Counted from the first letter of the stretch, positions 9,142 to 17,062 are shown. The stretch is 64,000 bases of DNA from an uncultured Collinsella sp. (GCA_900541065.1 UQIE01000005.1:70978-134977), one strand, 5' to 3'. Program-made: numbers and translations. Notes: generated by a model from the letters alone, not told the origin.

Positions 9142-9163
9142 CCGCCGTTCGGTAGAACGGCGG
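9142..9163 (+). promoter_or_regulatory. Hairpin just ahead of the hypA ribosome site
   Basis: A perfect 9-bp stem CCGCCGTTC/GAACGGCGG with a GGTA loop ends two bases before AAGGAA. It has no T tract. It could stabilise the message or limit access to the start, but no function is shown. Confidence 0.5.
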
Positions 9164-9173
9164 AAGGAAATAA

Positions 9174-9602
9174 ATGCACGAGCTCGGAATCGTGTATCAC
9201 ATCATTCGCGATGTCGAGAATGTGGCGCGCGCTCATGGCGTGCGTCGCGTTTCGAGCGTGACGTTGCTGTTGGGCGAGGTCTCGGGCGTCGTTCCCGACT
9301 TGCTGCTCGACGCTTGGCGCTGGGCTGCAGATAAAAAGCCCATCACCGAGGGCGCGGAGCTTATCGTGGAGCCCGTCGAGGCCGTGACGCATTGCGAGGT
9401 ATGCGGCCGCGACTACGCGACGGTCGAGCATGGCAAGACCTGCCCCCATTGCGGTAGCGGCGAGACATACCTGCTGCAGGGCCAAGAGGTCATGATCAAG
9501 CAGATCGAGACCCCCGACGAGGATCCGGCAGACGCTGCTCCTGACGGCCTCTCCGACGCCCCCGACGCCGTCGACGCCGCCAACCCCCTCCACATCGCCT
9601 AA
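9174..9602 (+). CDS. hypA: Hydrogenase/urease nickel metallochaperone HypA
   Basis: The protein is 142 residues. It begins with the invariant MHEL motif whose His binds nickel, and it has the zinc finger CEVCGRDYATVEHGKTCPHC with two CxxC pairs. HypA delivers nickel, with HypB, to [NiFe] hydrogenase or urease during maturation in the cytosol. The last 35 residues are an acidic Pro/Asp/Ala extension beyond the usual length of about 115. No hydrogenase structural genes lie in the window. It is downstream of the oxidoreductase by 192 bases, so co-transcription is possible. Confidence 0.93.
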   Translation: MHELGIVYHIIRDVENVARAHGVRRVSSVTLLLGEVSGVVPDLLLDAWRWAADKKPITEGAELIVEPVEAVTHCEVCGRDYATVEHGKTCPHCGSGETYLLQGQEVMIKQIETPDEDPADAAPDGLSDAPDAVDAANPLHIA

Positions 9603-9939
9603 CATCTAATGTCTACATGGGCTAGAGTTCTAAACATATTTGCTTCGGTTAGTCAAGTCATGTCTGTTTAAACAAAATGGTGGCACGCAGACGCATTGGG
9701 ATTCACCTAAAAGCGGTCTTAACGAACGGTGCACCTTTATATGTCTTTGAAAACAATCAGCAAATCACGTTTTAGCAGGCAATGAGCTATAAGCCAGCAA
9801 CGTAATCAATTTGTAACAAACATAGACGTTTAAACAAATAATCCAACCTTTTGCGAATTTAGCTATAATTCCACAATCCAAACAGGTATACTCCTTTCAT
9901 GTCGTGTAGGAAATACGTAGACAAAAAGGAGGTTATGTG
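9603..9939 (+). promoter_or_regulatory. AT-rich promoter region of the mannose-family PTS operon
   Basis: This 337-base stretch has no gene and is much richer in A/T than the flanks. A TATAAT box is at 9864-9869 without a convincing -35 box, which suggests an activator-dependent promoter. The 11-mer GTTTAAACAAA occurs twice (9666-9676 and 9828-9838), 162 bases apart, and could be a regulator site. A ribosome site AAAAAGGAGG (9923-9932) sets the first gene's start at ATG 9940 rather than the GTG at 9937. Confidence 0.6.
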
Positions 9940-10929
9940 ATGGTAAGTATTGTTCTTGCTAGCCACGGGGACTTGGCAGCTGGAATCAAGCAGACGGGCT
10001 CGATGGTCTTTGGCGATCAGCCGTCTGTTGCCGTGGTCTCGCTCGAGCCGAGCATGGGCCCCGACGATTTCCGTGCCAAGGTCGAGGAAGCAGTCGCTTC
10101 CTTCGAGGACCAGGAGCAGGTGCTCTTCCTCGTTGATCTGTGGGGCGGCACGCCGTTCAACCAGATCAGCGGGCTCATCGAGGGCCACGATTCCTGGGCT
10201 ATCGTCACCGGTGTCAACCTGCCTATGCTCATCGAGGCATATTCGCAGCGCTTTGACGCAAAGAACACTGCACATGCGATCGCAAAACATCTCGTGACTG
10301 AGGCTAAGGCTGGCGTGCGCGTCAAGCCCGAGTCTCTGGAGCCCGAGGAGAAGAAGCCGGCTGCGGCCGCCGCTGCTCCTGCAGGCGCCATCCCTCCGGG
10401 AACGGTCATCGGCGACGGGCACATCAAGATTGCCCACGTCCGTATCGACACCCGTCTGCTGCATGGTCAGGTGGCCACCACGTGGACCAAGCAGATCAAC
10501 CCCAACCGCATCATCGTGGTTTCCGACGGCGTTGCTCACGACGAGCTCCGCAAGACCATGATCGAGCAGGCTGCCCCTCCGGGAGTCCATGCCAACGTCG
10601 TGCCCATCAAGAAGATGGCCGAGGTCGTCAAGGACACGCGCTTTGGTGACACCAAGGCCATGCTGCTCTTCGAGAACCCGCAGGATCTGCTCAAGGCCAT
10701 CGAGGCCGGCGTCGACATCAAGGAAGTCAACATCGGTTCCATGGCTCACTCCAAGGGCAAGGTCGTCGTCACCAACGCCGTCGCTATGGGCGATGATGAC
10801 GTTAAGACTCTCGAGGCCCTCAAGGCCAAGGGCGTCAAGTTCGAGGTCCGCAAGGTTCCTTCGGATTCCTCCGAGGATCTCGACGCCATGTTGAAGAAAG
10901 CTAAGGCCGAACTGGCCGCTCAAGCATAG
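9940..10929 (+). CDS. manX: Mannose-family PTS, fused EIIA-EIIB subunit
   Basis: A 329-residue cytosolic protein. The EIIA domain starts MVSIVLASHG, with the phosphorylated His at residue 9. An Ala/Pro linker (about 130-150) leads to the EIIB domain with RIDTRLLHGQV, whose His175 is the second phosphorylation site. The subunit carries phosphate from HPr to the incoming sugar. It is the first gene of an operon with EIIC and EIID. Sugar specificity (mannose, glucose, glucosamine or another) cannot be read from sequence. Confidence 0.92.
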   Translation: MVSIVLASHGDLAAGIKQTGSMVFGDQPSVAVVSLEPSMGPDDFRAKVEEAVASFEDQEQVLFLVDLWGGTPFNQISGLIEGHDSWAIVTGVNLPMLIEAYSQRFDAKNTAHAIAKHLVTEAKAGVRVKPESLEPEEKKPAAAAAAPAGAIPPGTVIGDGHIKIAHVRIDTRLLHGQVATTWTKQINPNRIIVVSDGVAHDELRKTMIEQAAPPGVHANVVPIKKMAEVVKDTRFGDTKAMLLFENPQDLLKAIEAGVDIKEVNIGSMAHSKGKVVVTNAVAMGDDDVKTLEALKAKGVKFEVRKVPSDSSEDLDAMLKKAKAELAAQA

Positions 10930-10947
10930 TAAAGGAGGGTCCGATAC

Positions 10948-11766
10948 ATGTCTGCAATCACTATTCTGCTTGTTGCGATTGTCGCGTTGCTTGCCGGTAT
11001 GGAAGGCATTCTGGATGAGTTCCAGTTCCATCAGCCGCTCGTGGCATGCACGCTTATCGGTCTCGTAACCGGTCACCTTCAGGAGGGCATCCTCCTGGGC
11101 GGTTCGCTCCAGATGATGGCCCTTGGCTGGGCTAACGTCGGCGCCGCTGTCGCGCCTGACGCCGCTCTGGCCTCGGTCGCTTCTTCGATCATCATGGTGC
11201 TCGCCCTCAACGGTGGCGCCACCGATTCGGCCAAGGCCGTTACCGCTGCTATCGCCGTCGCCGTCCCGCTGTCGGTCGCTGGTCTGTTCCTGACCATGAT
11301 CTGCCGTACCCTGGCTACCGCTATCGCTCACGCCATGGACGGTTGCGCCGAGAAGGGCGACTTCTCCGGCATCGAGCGCTGGCAGTACGCTGCCATCCTC
11401 ATGCAGGGCCTTCGTATCGCCATCCCGGCAGTACTTCTGTGCATCATCCCGGCCGAGGCTGTTACCAACGCGCTTAACGCTATGCCCGACTGGCTGTCCG
11501 GCGGCATGGCTGTCGGCGGCGGCATGGTCGCTTCCGTCGGTTACGCCATGGTCATCAACATGATGGCCACCAAGGAGACCTGGCCGTTCTTCATCCTCGG
11601 CTTTGTCCTTGCTGCCATCCCTCAGCTCACGCTGATCGCCCTTGGCCTCATCGGCATCTCCCTTGCCCTCATCTACCTTGGCCTTAAGGATCTGGCCAAG
11701 CAGGGTGGCGGCATGGGCGGCGGCTCCGGTGACCCGCTCGGCGACATTCTGAACGATTACGAGTAG
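10948..11766 (+). CDS. manY: Mannose-family PTS, EIIC membrane subunit
   Basis: A 272-residue polytopic membrane protein typical of the mannose/fructose/sorbose EIIC family. It contains GHLQEGILLGGSLQMMALG and closes with a Gly-rich hydrophilic tail. It forms the sugar channel with EIID. AAAGGAGGG precedes the ATG, and the gene follows the EIIAB gene by 18 bases. Confidence 0.92.
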   Translation: MSAITILLVAIVALLAGMEGILDEFQFHQPLVACTLIGLVTGHLQEGILLGGSLQMMALGWANVGAAVAPDAALASVASSIIMVLALNGGATDSAKAVTAAIAVAVPLSVAGLFLTMICRTLATAIAHAMDGCAEKGDFSGIERWQYAAILMQGLRIAIPAVLLCIIPAEAVTNALNAMPDWLSGGMAVGGGMVASVGYAMVINMMATKETWPFFILGFVLAAIPQLTLIALGLIGISLALIYLGLKDLAKQGGGMGGGSGDPLGDILNDYE

Positions 11767-11782
11767 GAGGGGAGTGATATAT

Positions 11783-12703
11783 ATGGCAGAGAACAAGATT
11801 CAGCTCACCAAGGCTGACCGCAAGAAGGTTTGCTTCCGTCATCAGTTCCTTCAGGGCTCGTGGAACTACGAGCGTATGCAGAACGGCGGCTGGTGCTTCG
11901 CAATGATCCCTGCGATCAAGAAGCTCTACACCAGCAAGGATGACCAGATTGCCGCTCTTAAGCGCCACCTGGAGTTCTATAACACCCACCCCTATGTTTC
12001 CGCCCCCGTCATTGGCGTTACCCTCGCTCTCGAGGAGGAGCGCGCCAACGGTGCCCCGATTGACGACGTCGCCATTCAGGGCGTCAAGGTCGGTATGATG
12101 GGCCCGCTCGCCGGTGTCGGCGACCCCGCCTTCTGGTTCACCCTTCGCCCGATTCTGGGCGCTCTGGGCGCTTCCCTGGCCCTGTCCGGCAGCATCGCCG
12201 GTCCGCTGCTGTTCTTCTTCGCGTGGAACATCATCCGTTACGCCTTCCTGTGGTACACGCAGGAGTTTGGCTACAAGGTCGGCTCCTCCATCGCCAAGGA
12301 CCTCTCCGGCGGTCTGATGGGCAAGGTCACCGAGGGTGCTTCCATCCTGGGTATGTTCATCATCGGCGCCCTGGTCGAGCGCTGGGTGTCCATCTCCTTC
12401 ACCCCGGTCGTCTCCAAGGTCACGCAGTCTGCTGGCGCCTTTATCGACTGGGCTAACCTGCCCTCCGGTTCTGAGGGTGTCAAGGAAGCACTGACGATGT
12501 ACAACTCCATCGGTGCTAACGCCCTTGATCAGGTGAAGGTCACCACGCTTCAGGCCAACCTCGATCAGCTCATCCCCGGCCTTGCCGCCGTGTGCCTGAC
12601 CCTGCTGGTCTGCAAGCTCCTCAAGAAGAAGGTCAGCCCGATCGTCATCATCCTGGCTCTCTTCGCCATCGGCATCATCGGTCGCGTCTGCGGCTTCATG
12701 TAA
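11783..12703 (+). CDS. manZ: Mannose-family PTS, EIID membrane subunit
   Basis: The protein is 306 residues. The ATG at 11783 was preferred over an in-frame GTG at 11774 because it has correct spacing from AGGAGGGGA. Family features include FRHQFLQGSWNYERMQNGGW near the N-terminus, MMGPLAGVGDPAFWFT, and membrane helices in the C-terminal half. EIID pairs with EIIC and exists only in this PTS family. It is the last gene before the operon's terminator. Confidence 0.92.
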   Translation: MAENKIQLTKADRKKVCFRHQFLQGSWNYERMQNGGWCFAMIPAIKKLYTSKDDQIAALKRHLEFYNTHPYVSAPVIGVTLALEEERANGAPIDDVAIQGVKVGMMGPLAGVGDPAFWFTLRPILGALGASLALSGSIAGPLLFFFAWNIIRYAFLWYTQEFGYKVGSSIAKDLSGGLMGKVTEGASILGMFIIGALVERWVSISFTPVVSKVTQSAGAFIDWANLPSGSEGVKEALTMYNSIGANALDQVKVTTLQANLDQLIPGLAAVCLTLLVCKLLKKKVSPIVIILALFAIGIIGRVCGFM

Positions 12704-12759
12704 GCACGTTTCGGCTTAAGACCGAGAATTGCTAGGCAAGGGCTTTTGAGCCATTGAAA

Positions 12760-12807
12760 CGGACCGCACCCGGTGGGTACACTGGATGCGGTCCGATTGT
12801 TTTATTT
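12760..12807 (+). terminator. Terminator or attenuator between the PTS operon and DUF956
   Basis: CGGACCGCA (12760-12768) pairs with TGCGGTCCG (12787-12795), followed by ATTGTTTTATTT. It stands 16 bases before the DUF956 start, so read-through would be needed for co-expression, or it serves as an attenuator that keeps DUF956 below the PTS subunits. Confidence 0.8.
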
Positions 12808-12823
12808 GGAGGGCGAGGTGCGC

Positions 12824-13222
12824 ATGGCGCAATCTCAGAACAGCACGGTCGATCTGGCAACGCCGGCAACCTGCCTGATGGGGCTTACCAGCCACGGTAA
12901 CGTGATGGTGGGCAATAAGGCGTTCGAGTATTACAACGAGCGCAATCCAGAGGATTATATTCAAATCCCGTGGGACGAGGTCGACTATATTGCCGCCGAG
13001 GTTTTACGCGGCACCAAGAAGATCACGCGTTTTGCCATCTTCACCAAGGACAACGGTCACTTTACGTTTTCGACGCGCGACGACAAAGAGACGTTGCGCG
13101 CGGTCCGCAAGTACGTCGACGAGGATAAGCTCGTGCGTTCGCCCGACTTTATCGATGTGACGGCCAAGGGCGCCAAGAGCATCCCTGCTGCCATCAAAAG
13201 CCTCTTTCACAAAGGCGACTAG
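12824..13222 (+). CDS. DUF956 (ManO-type) PTS-associated protein
   Basis: The protein is 132 residues from the ATG at 12824, which follows GGAGG; the longer in-frame start lies inside the terminator stem. The sequence matches the DUF956 family by memory: MAQSQNSTVDLATPATCLMG, then EYYNERNPEDYIQIPWDEVDY, then KKITRFAIFTKDNGHFTFS. Members almost always lie next to mannose-family PTS operons, as here, and are thought to regulate or modulate the PTS. It is cytosolic with no membrane segment. Confidence 0.85.
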   Translation: MAQSQNSTVDLATPATCLMGLTSHGNVMVGNKAFEYYNERNPEDYIQIPWDEVDYIAAEVLRGTKKITRFAIFTKDNGHFTFSTRDDKETLRAVRKYVDEDKLVRSPDFIDVTAKGAKSIPAAIKSLFHKGD

Positions 13223-13240
13223 TCGTCTGCGATAGATGGC

Positions 13241-13290
13241 GGAAAATGCATCCCGGAATTCGTTCTCATTCCGGGATGCATTTTCCTTTT
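13241..13290 (+). terminator. Strong terminator after DUF956
   Basis: A perfect 19-bp stem (13241-13259 with 13268-13286) with an 8-base loop is followed by TTTT. It closes the PTS region. Confidence 0.93.
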
Positions 13291-13400
13291 GAGCGCCAGT
13301 TGGGAAAGCTTGTCCCATTTTTTAGCCGAATACCGGGATGGAATTTCCCTTACATGTGGTTAGAGGAAACCCCATCCCATTATTTTGCGTTATTCTGGGT

Positions 13401-13455
13401 TATAATTTTCCGTTATTGAGAAGGCTCTGCGGCGATAATTCGCTGCAGAGCCTTC
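13401..13455 (+). ncRNA. TATAAT box followed by a 15-bp hairpin upstream of the tRNA
   Basis: TATAAT (13401-13406) is followed by a stem of 15 pairs with one G-T (13420-13434 with 13441-13455, loop ATAATT) and TTGAT. It may be a terminator of upstream transcription, or a short transcript of its own. The call as RNA is tentative; the hairpin itself is plain. Confidence 0.35.
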
Positions 13456-13514
13456 TTGATGAGTGGCCATGCGCTACATGGCAAAGGGGTAAATCTGCTA
13501 CACTAGTACAACAT

Positions 13515-13590
13515 GCCTCCGTAGCTCAGGGGATAGAGCACCGCTCTCCTAAAGCGGGTGTCGTGCGTTCGAATCGCACCGGGGGCACCA
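13515..13590 (+). tRNA. tRNA-Arg(CCU), integration target of two elements
   Basis: A 76-base cloverleaf. The acceptor GCCTCCG pairs with CGGGGGC, the D arm is GCTC/GAGC, the anticodon stem is CCGCT/AGCGG with loop CTCCTAA (anticodon CCT, codon AGG), the variable loop is GTGTC, the T stem GTGCG/CGCAC is perfect, and the discriminator A is followed by encoded CCA. The 3' part from 13546 is repeated at 24264 and 37649, which shows the gene is the attachment site for the two elements downstream. Confidence 0.96.
13546..13590 (+). repeat. att copy 1 (3' end of the functional tRNA)
   Basis: It shares CTCCTAAAGCGGGTGTCG (13546-13563) exactly with the copies at 24264 and 37649, then differs from both in the T arm, and rejoins them at TTCGAAT and the CGGGGGCACCA end. 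This copy is the one used to complete the tRNA. Confidence 0.9.
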
Positions 13591-13599
13591 GAAGAAATT

Positions 13600-13636
13600 G
13601 CAGATCAGACGGTATAAATCGTCTGACCTGCTTTTG
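13600..13636 (+). terminator. tRNA-Arg terminator supplied by element 1
   Basis: GCAGATCAGACG (13600-13611) pairs with CGTCTGACCTGC (13620-13631) with one mismatch, followed by TTTT. A related hairpin follows att copy 2, so the left end of each element seems to bring its own tRNA terminator. Confidence 0.8.
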
Positions 13637-13662
13637 TATAGATAGGGCTAAATAGACGATAG

Positions 13663-13739
13663 AGGGGTGAAAAAGGGGTGAAAGAAAGTTCTATGATGAA
13701 AACAGCTCGCCTACATATTTCACTCCGATATTTCACCCA
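13663..13739. repeat. AGGGGTGAA-type repeats at the left end of element 1
   Basis: AGGGGTGAA occurs at 13663-13671 and 13674-13682, with inverted relatives TTCACTCC (about 13719) and TTCACCCA (about 13732). The same word is clustered at the right end (24105-24156). Such end-specific repeats are what integrase arm-binding sites look like. Confidence 0.65.
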
Positions 13740-13757
13740 AATATCCAATTCTAAACC

Positions 13758-13922
13758 CTTTCCACAGTCTGCGGGCTTATAAGAAGCCCTCCGACTATGG
13801 AAAGCGTTGAAAACCTAGGGTGACGTTGCTGTGAGAAGGGCGAGTTTCCAACAGCCCCCGGTGTCTCCGGGTTACACTTGGGACCCTCCGACACCGAGGA
13901 CCGTTGAAAACTCGCCCTTCTG
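13758..13922. other. Two tandem structured motifs with a shared core
   Basis: Two hairpins 97 bases apart share CCCTCCGAC, nine variable bases, then CGTTGAAAAC (13787-13814 and 13884-13911). The outer stems differ in sequence but keep pairing: CTTTCCACAGTC with GACTATGGAAAG in copy 1, and GGTGTC with GACACC in copy 2, which is enclosed in a further stem of about 19 bp (AGAAGGGCGAGTTT with AAACTCGCCCTTCT). Paired changes of this kind suggest a structured RNA or a structured DNA site. There is no ORF here. Confidence 0.5.
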
Positions 13923-14457
13923 CTAGGCAGGCATTTTTTCTAAGTAGGCCAGTTGCTTCAGAAGCAGCTGGAGAGTAATTGACATTCCAAATATTTCCAT
14001 GAAAGTGAAGTCTGGCTCGCCACCGTTTACAGAGGGAAGCATAATTGCCTGGCGTGCCATCCTTGTAGCATTGAACTTGTACAGATAGCCAAACTTGCTC
14101 TTTTGCTGCTGGATGGCGACTTTTAGGAAGAGGTAGATAAACTCGTTGCCCTTGTTGTTCTTGACGTGAAAGCGTTTAACGTCATCGGAGAAAATGCACT
14201 CATAGGGGTGGTAGAACCCAAGGCAGACGCCATTACCGTTATAGTTCACGCCAAGGACATTGTTGTCGAGCGACGAATTCTTATCAGCCGTAAAACCGGC
14301 AATCCCGTTGCTATTGTCAAGCGCCCCAATAAACGGTCGTCTTCCATACTTTCGGTTACGAGATTCCAAGCGCCTCCCGGAACGAATGTCGAATATTTGG
14401 CTGATTGAGTACGATTTCCAATCTCTTTCGTGCAGTGAGGAGTGGTCGAACTCGGGG
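13923..14457 (-). pseudogene. hsdS: 3' half of hsdS, out of frame (second target-recognition domain)
   Basis: Read from 14457 downward this frame gives NNPEFDHSSLHERDWKSYSI, then an IFDIRSGRRLESRN stretch and a second target-recognition domain ending LAYLEKMPA, about 178 codons. It continues the protein of the 5' half exactly after a shift of two bases at a GA tract. On its own it has only a TTG near 14369 as a possible start and no good ribosome site. It is either the dead half of a frameshifted gene or the switched-off half of a phase-variable one. Confidence 0.8.
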
Positions 14458-15012
14458 TTATTTACTCTCTCTCTCGATGGAGGCGATGCGCTTCATCAGG
14501 AATTCGCGGCAGCGCTGGACTTGAATGGCTTCTCGCTCGCGGATGTAATCCTCCATGAACTGCCAATCGGGATTGCTGGACTCATCGATGGGAAGCATTA
14601 CTCGTAGCAAATTGAGCCGTTTTAGGCTGATCGACCTTCCGTGGCCGAATAGCGTTCGCTGTTTAGAAATGGATGCGGCCACGAATTGCATGGCATATCT
14701 TGAGAGGTTTCCGATTGAGTCTCTTGGCCTTAAGTCCGTTACGTGGGTGTCGAGAGCGAACTCCATTGGTTGGTAGTACGCGAGACCCGCCCCGCCATCG
14801 CCGTCGTTGTTTAGAGTGATGGCGTGGCCACGATGAAGTCTTTCGTTTGGAATAGAGACAAAAGCCTTTACGCCGTTGTCGCAGTTGCGAGCGGAAATAA
14901 GTGGAACGTCTCCGACCTGAAGAGAGGTCATGTTTTTCTCGGTGCCGCGAGCCGGTTGAAATAAATCCGAGATTTTAAAGGGTGCCCAATCCCTGTTATT
15001 CAAATCGAGCAT
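14458..15012 (-). CDS. hsdS: HsdS-type specificity subunit, N-terminal half (first target-recognition domain)
   Basis: The product is 184 residues from ATG 15012, which follows GAGGAGGG and overlaps the methyltransferase gene's 3' end. It starts MLDLNNRDWAPFKISDLFQP, has one target-recognition domain and the long helix REAIQVQRCREFLMKRIAS, and stops two codons after a (GA)5G tract. A full HsdS has two such domains; the second follows in another frame. A half-size subunit can in some systems dimerise to give a palindromic target. It directs the adjacent nuclease-methyltransferase to DNA. Confidence 0.85.
   Translation of the reverse strand: MLDLNNRDWAPFKISDLFQPARGTEKNMTSLQVGDVPLISARNCDNGVKAFVSIPNERLHRGHAITLNNDGDGGAGLAYYQPMEFALDTHVTDLRPRDSIGNLSRYAMQFVAASISKQRTLFGHGRSISLKRLNLLRVMLPIDESSNPDWQFMEDYIREREAIQVQRCREFLMKRIASIERESK
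14465..14475. repeat. Dinucleotide tract (CT)5C, GA on the coding strand, at the hsdS break
   Basis: The 11-base tract lies exactly where the two hsdS halves lose frame. With one more GA unit the frame reads through into the second half; with the present five it ends at TAA (14460-14458). Confidence 0.9.
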
Positions 15013-16921
15013 CGGGGCCCTCCTCGAAGAGATAGCTACGACCATGAGAAACCATGTCTAGCTGGAATGTTAGATAATCGGCTATTGCCTTCTCGAAATC
15101 CTCTTCGGTAGGTATCTCGTCGTTGAAGTAATAGAAGCTGTGCAGCCACTCGTCATCTGGCTTGACGGTCGAGCTGACGCAGAATTTCGATGGGGCGTCT
15201 TCGCGGCCGTTCCAAACGTCAAGAAGATGCTGCTTTCTGTCCTTTGCAGAGTCGCCTTCGACCAGGCCGACGTGCGCCCTTACCTCATAGCCATCATCCC
15301 TAAAGTCGATGAAACGGCATTCCTTTTCAGGGTCATGTGGTTCGCCGGCGGTGAACACGGCTATGACGGGATTCGTTCCGACCCCATAGAATGTATCGGT
15401 GTTGCACGTAATAACGCCTTCGAGGGTGTGATGCTTGAGGATGGAGACCTTGAACTCCTTCTCGGCTTTGCTTTTTCCGGTCATGGATGATTGCGGAACG
15501 ATGACCGCCGCTCTCGCACCTATTGTGAGAGAGTCGAGAAGATGTTCCACAAAAGATAGCTCGTATTGGCTTGGATCCGCTTTGGTTCCTTGGCTGTATG
15601 GAGGATTCATCAGCCCGACCGTTGCCCCTTTGAGCTGTATCTGGGCCGGGTTTTGCTTGAGGAAATCGCAGCATTCGAGGTTACTGTTTCCGTCTCGCCT
15701 AAGAATCATGTTTGCAGCCGCGACTGCAAACATGTTGCTTTGGAGCTCGATGCCGTGAAGGCGCTTTTTCTTAATGTCTTTGCGTTGCTGCTCGCTGGTT
15801 GCAGAAGAAAGCATGCGATGCATGGCGGCGATGAGAAATCCCGCCGTTCCGCATGTTGGGTCAAGCACCGTATCTGTAGGCTTAACATCAACGAGCTCAC
15901 ACATAAGGTCGCAGATGTGCTTTGGCGTGAGTACGATGCCGAGTGTTTGGCCGTCCCCGCCGGAATAGCTCATAAACTCGCCGTAAAAGCGACCTATAAA
16001 GTCTTCAGAAGTCTGCTGGTACTTGATGCTTTTGAAAACGTGTTCGTTAAGGAAGTTCGTGTAGTAGTGCAACGGGGTCATCCCTAGGGTGTCATTGACC
16101 TCGTTTAAGCGAAAGCTTGTTTGAACAATGCCGAACTCAGCAAGAAGCTTGTTTTTCTTCACATCTGGCCCGACGTTGGAGCGCGTGAGTCTTCCACGAA
16201 TGGCGTTCATCAGCTTATCGCCGTCGCGCATGCCTTCGGTCTGGTCCCCGGTAAGGGAATCGATTGAGAATCCGCCGTATTCGATTTCATCCAAAGCTAG
16301 AAGAATCCCCGCTACCACAAGAGCCTTGTCTTGGTCCTTGATGGAGCCGTAGGTGCGAAGATATTCGTGAAGCTCTGCCGCATCCTTGAGAATTTGTTCG
16401 GTGGTCTTCTCGACGTCGGTTGGTTCGTCAAGAACATACCGTGTGTAGTATTCAACGATGTTGCTCGGTGAGAGCCAAGTGAACGATTCGAGGTCTGGGA
16501 GCCTCTTGTAGCCTTCTCGGTCATTCACGAACACGGGAGATATGGTGTGATGCTTGGAGTCCCCTGAAACCCCAACGGCGAAGACCTCAGTGAAAGGGCT
16601 CTTCTTTGCGATGTGCGAGGCGTAGTGATAGGCACCGTTGACGGCATAATCGGTAACGGCCTCGGTGCTCATGTCGAGGATGTCAGAATCTGTTAGCTTT
16701 TCATGTCGGCTCTGGCTCGCCTTATCTTCGATGACAAGAACAAAGCGGCCAATTTTCGAAACGTATTCAGGATAGCCAGCGTTTCCCGTTCCGCGCTTGG
16801 ATGCGTCCTTGAGGGCGTTGTCGATTTCTTTGATGCTGCTCCCCTGTGATGTGAACTCAATATCACATTCGGTGAGCCTGTCGGCAACCCAAAGGTCGAG
16901 TGCGGCTTCTTTCCTGGCCAT
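14996..16921 (-). CDS. Fused nuclease / N6-adenine DNA methyltransferase (BcgI-like R-M subunit)
   Basis: The protein is 641 residues from ATG 16921 (AAAGGAT upstream); the longer frame upstream lacks a site. The N-terminus resembles a PD-(D/E)XK restriction domain: P51-E52, then FVLVIEDKAS with E65 and K67. The rest is an HsdM-like methylase with the SAM motif DPTCGTAGF (from D354) and catalytic NPPY (439-442). No separate HsdR gene is present, so one chain may cut and methylate with the adjacent HsdS giving specificity, as in BcgI-type enzymes. The operon is methylase then hsdS, overlapping by 17 bases. The family call for the methylase is firm; the nuclease is from motif reading. Confidence 0.85.
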   Translation of the reverse strand: MARKEAALDLWVADRLTECDIEFTSQGSSIKEIDNALKDASKRGTGNAGYPEYVSKIGRFVLVIEDKASQSRHEKLTDSDILDMSTEAVTDYAVNGAYHYASHIAKKSPFTEVFAVGVSGDSKHHTISPVFVNDREGYKRLPDLESFTWLSPSNIVEYYTRYVLDEPTDVEKTTEQILKDAAELHEYLRTYGSIKDQDKALVVAGILLALDEIEYGGFSIDSLTGDQTEGMRDGDKLMNAIRGRLTRSNVGPDVKKNKLLAEFGIVQTSFRLNEVNDTLGMTPLHYYTNFLNEHVFKSIKYQQTSEDFIGRFYGEFMSYSGGDGQTLGIVLTPKHICDLMCELVDVKPTDTVLDPTCGTAGFLIAAMHRMLSSATSEQQRKDIKKKRLHGIELQSNMFAVAAANMILRRDGNSNLECCDFLKQNPAQIQLKGATVGLMNPPYSQGTKADPSQYELSFVEHLLDSLTIGARAAVIVPQSSMTGKSKAEKEFKVSILKHHTLEGVITCNTDTFYGVGTNPVIAVFTAGEPHDPEKECRFIDFRDDGYEVRAHVGLVEGDSAKDRKQHLLDVWNGREDAPSKFCVSSTVKPDDEWLHSFYYFNDEIPTEEDFEKAIADYLTFQLDMVSHGRSYLFEEGPDARFE

Positions 16922-17062
16922 GTGAAATCCTTTGATAACGAGCTGGTGCGAATTGAATCGCGACAAAGATATCCAACAGTTTAACCTCCGGCTATAGAGC
17001 AAAGGAAAACTACTTCCAATCGGAATTATCGAACGGTAGCGATTCGAGGTTGTCACGTAGCG

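Noticed and set aside
6030..9605. A 1191-codon open frame on the minus strand across the oxidoreductase and hypA genes
   Set aside because: It is opposite two well-supported plus-strand genes with domain motifs; its translation is low-complexity Ala/Gly/Leu/His typical of GC-rich shadow frames.
9690..9720. A TGGCAC-like sigma-54 promoter before the PTS operon
   Set aside because: The TGGCAC is not followed by TTGC at the right spacing, and no enhancer-binding regulator is near; Actinobacteria generally lack sigma-54.
9859..11796. A 645-codon minus-strand open frame under the PTS genes
   Set aside because: It overlaps strongly supported manX and manY on the other strand and shows no motif.
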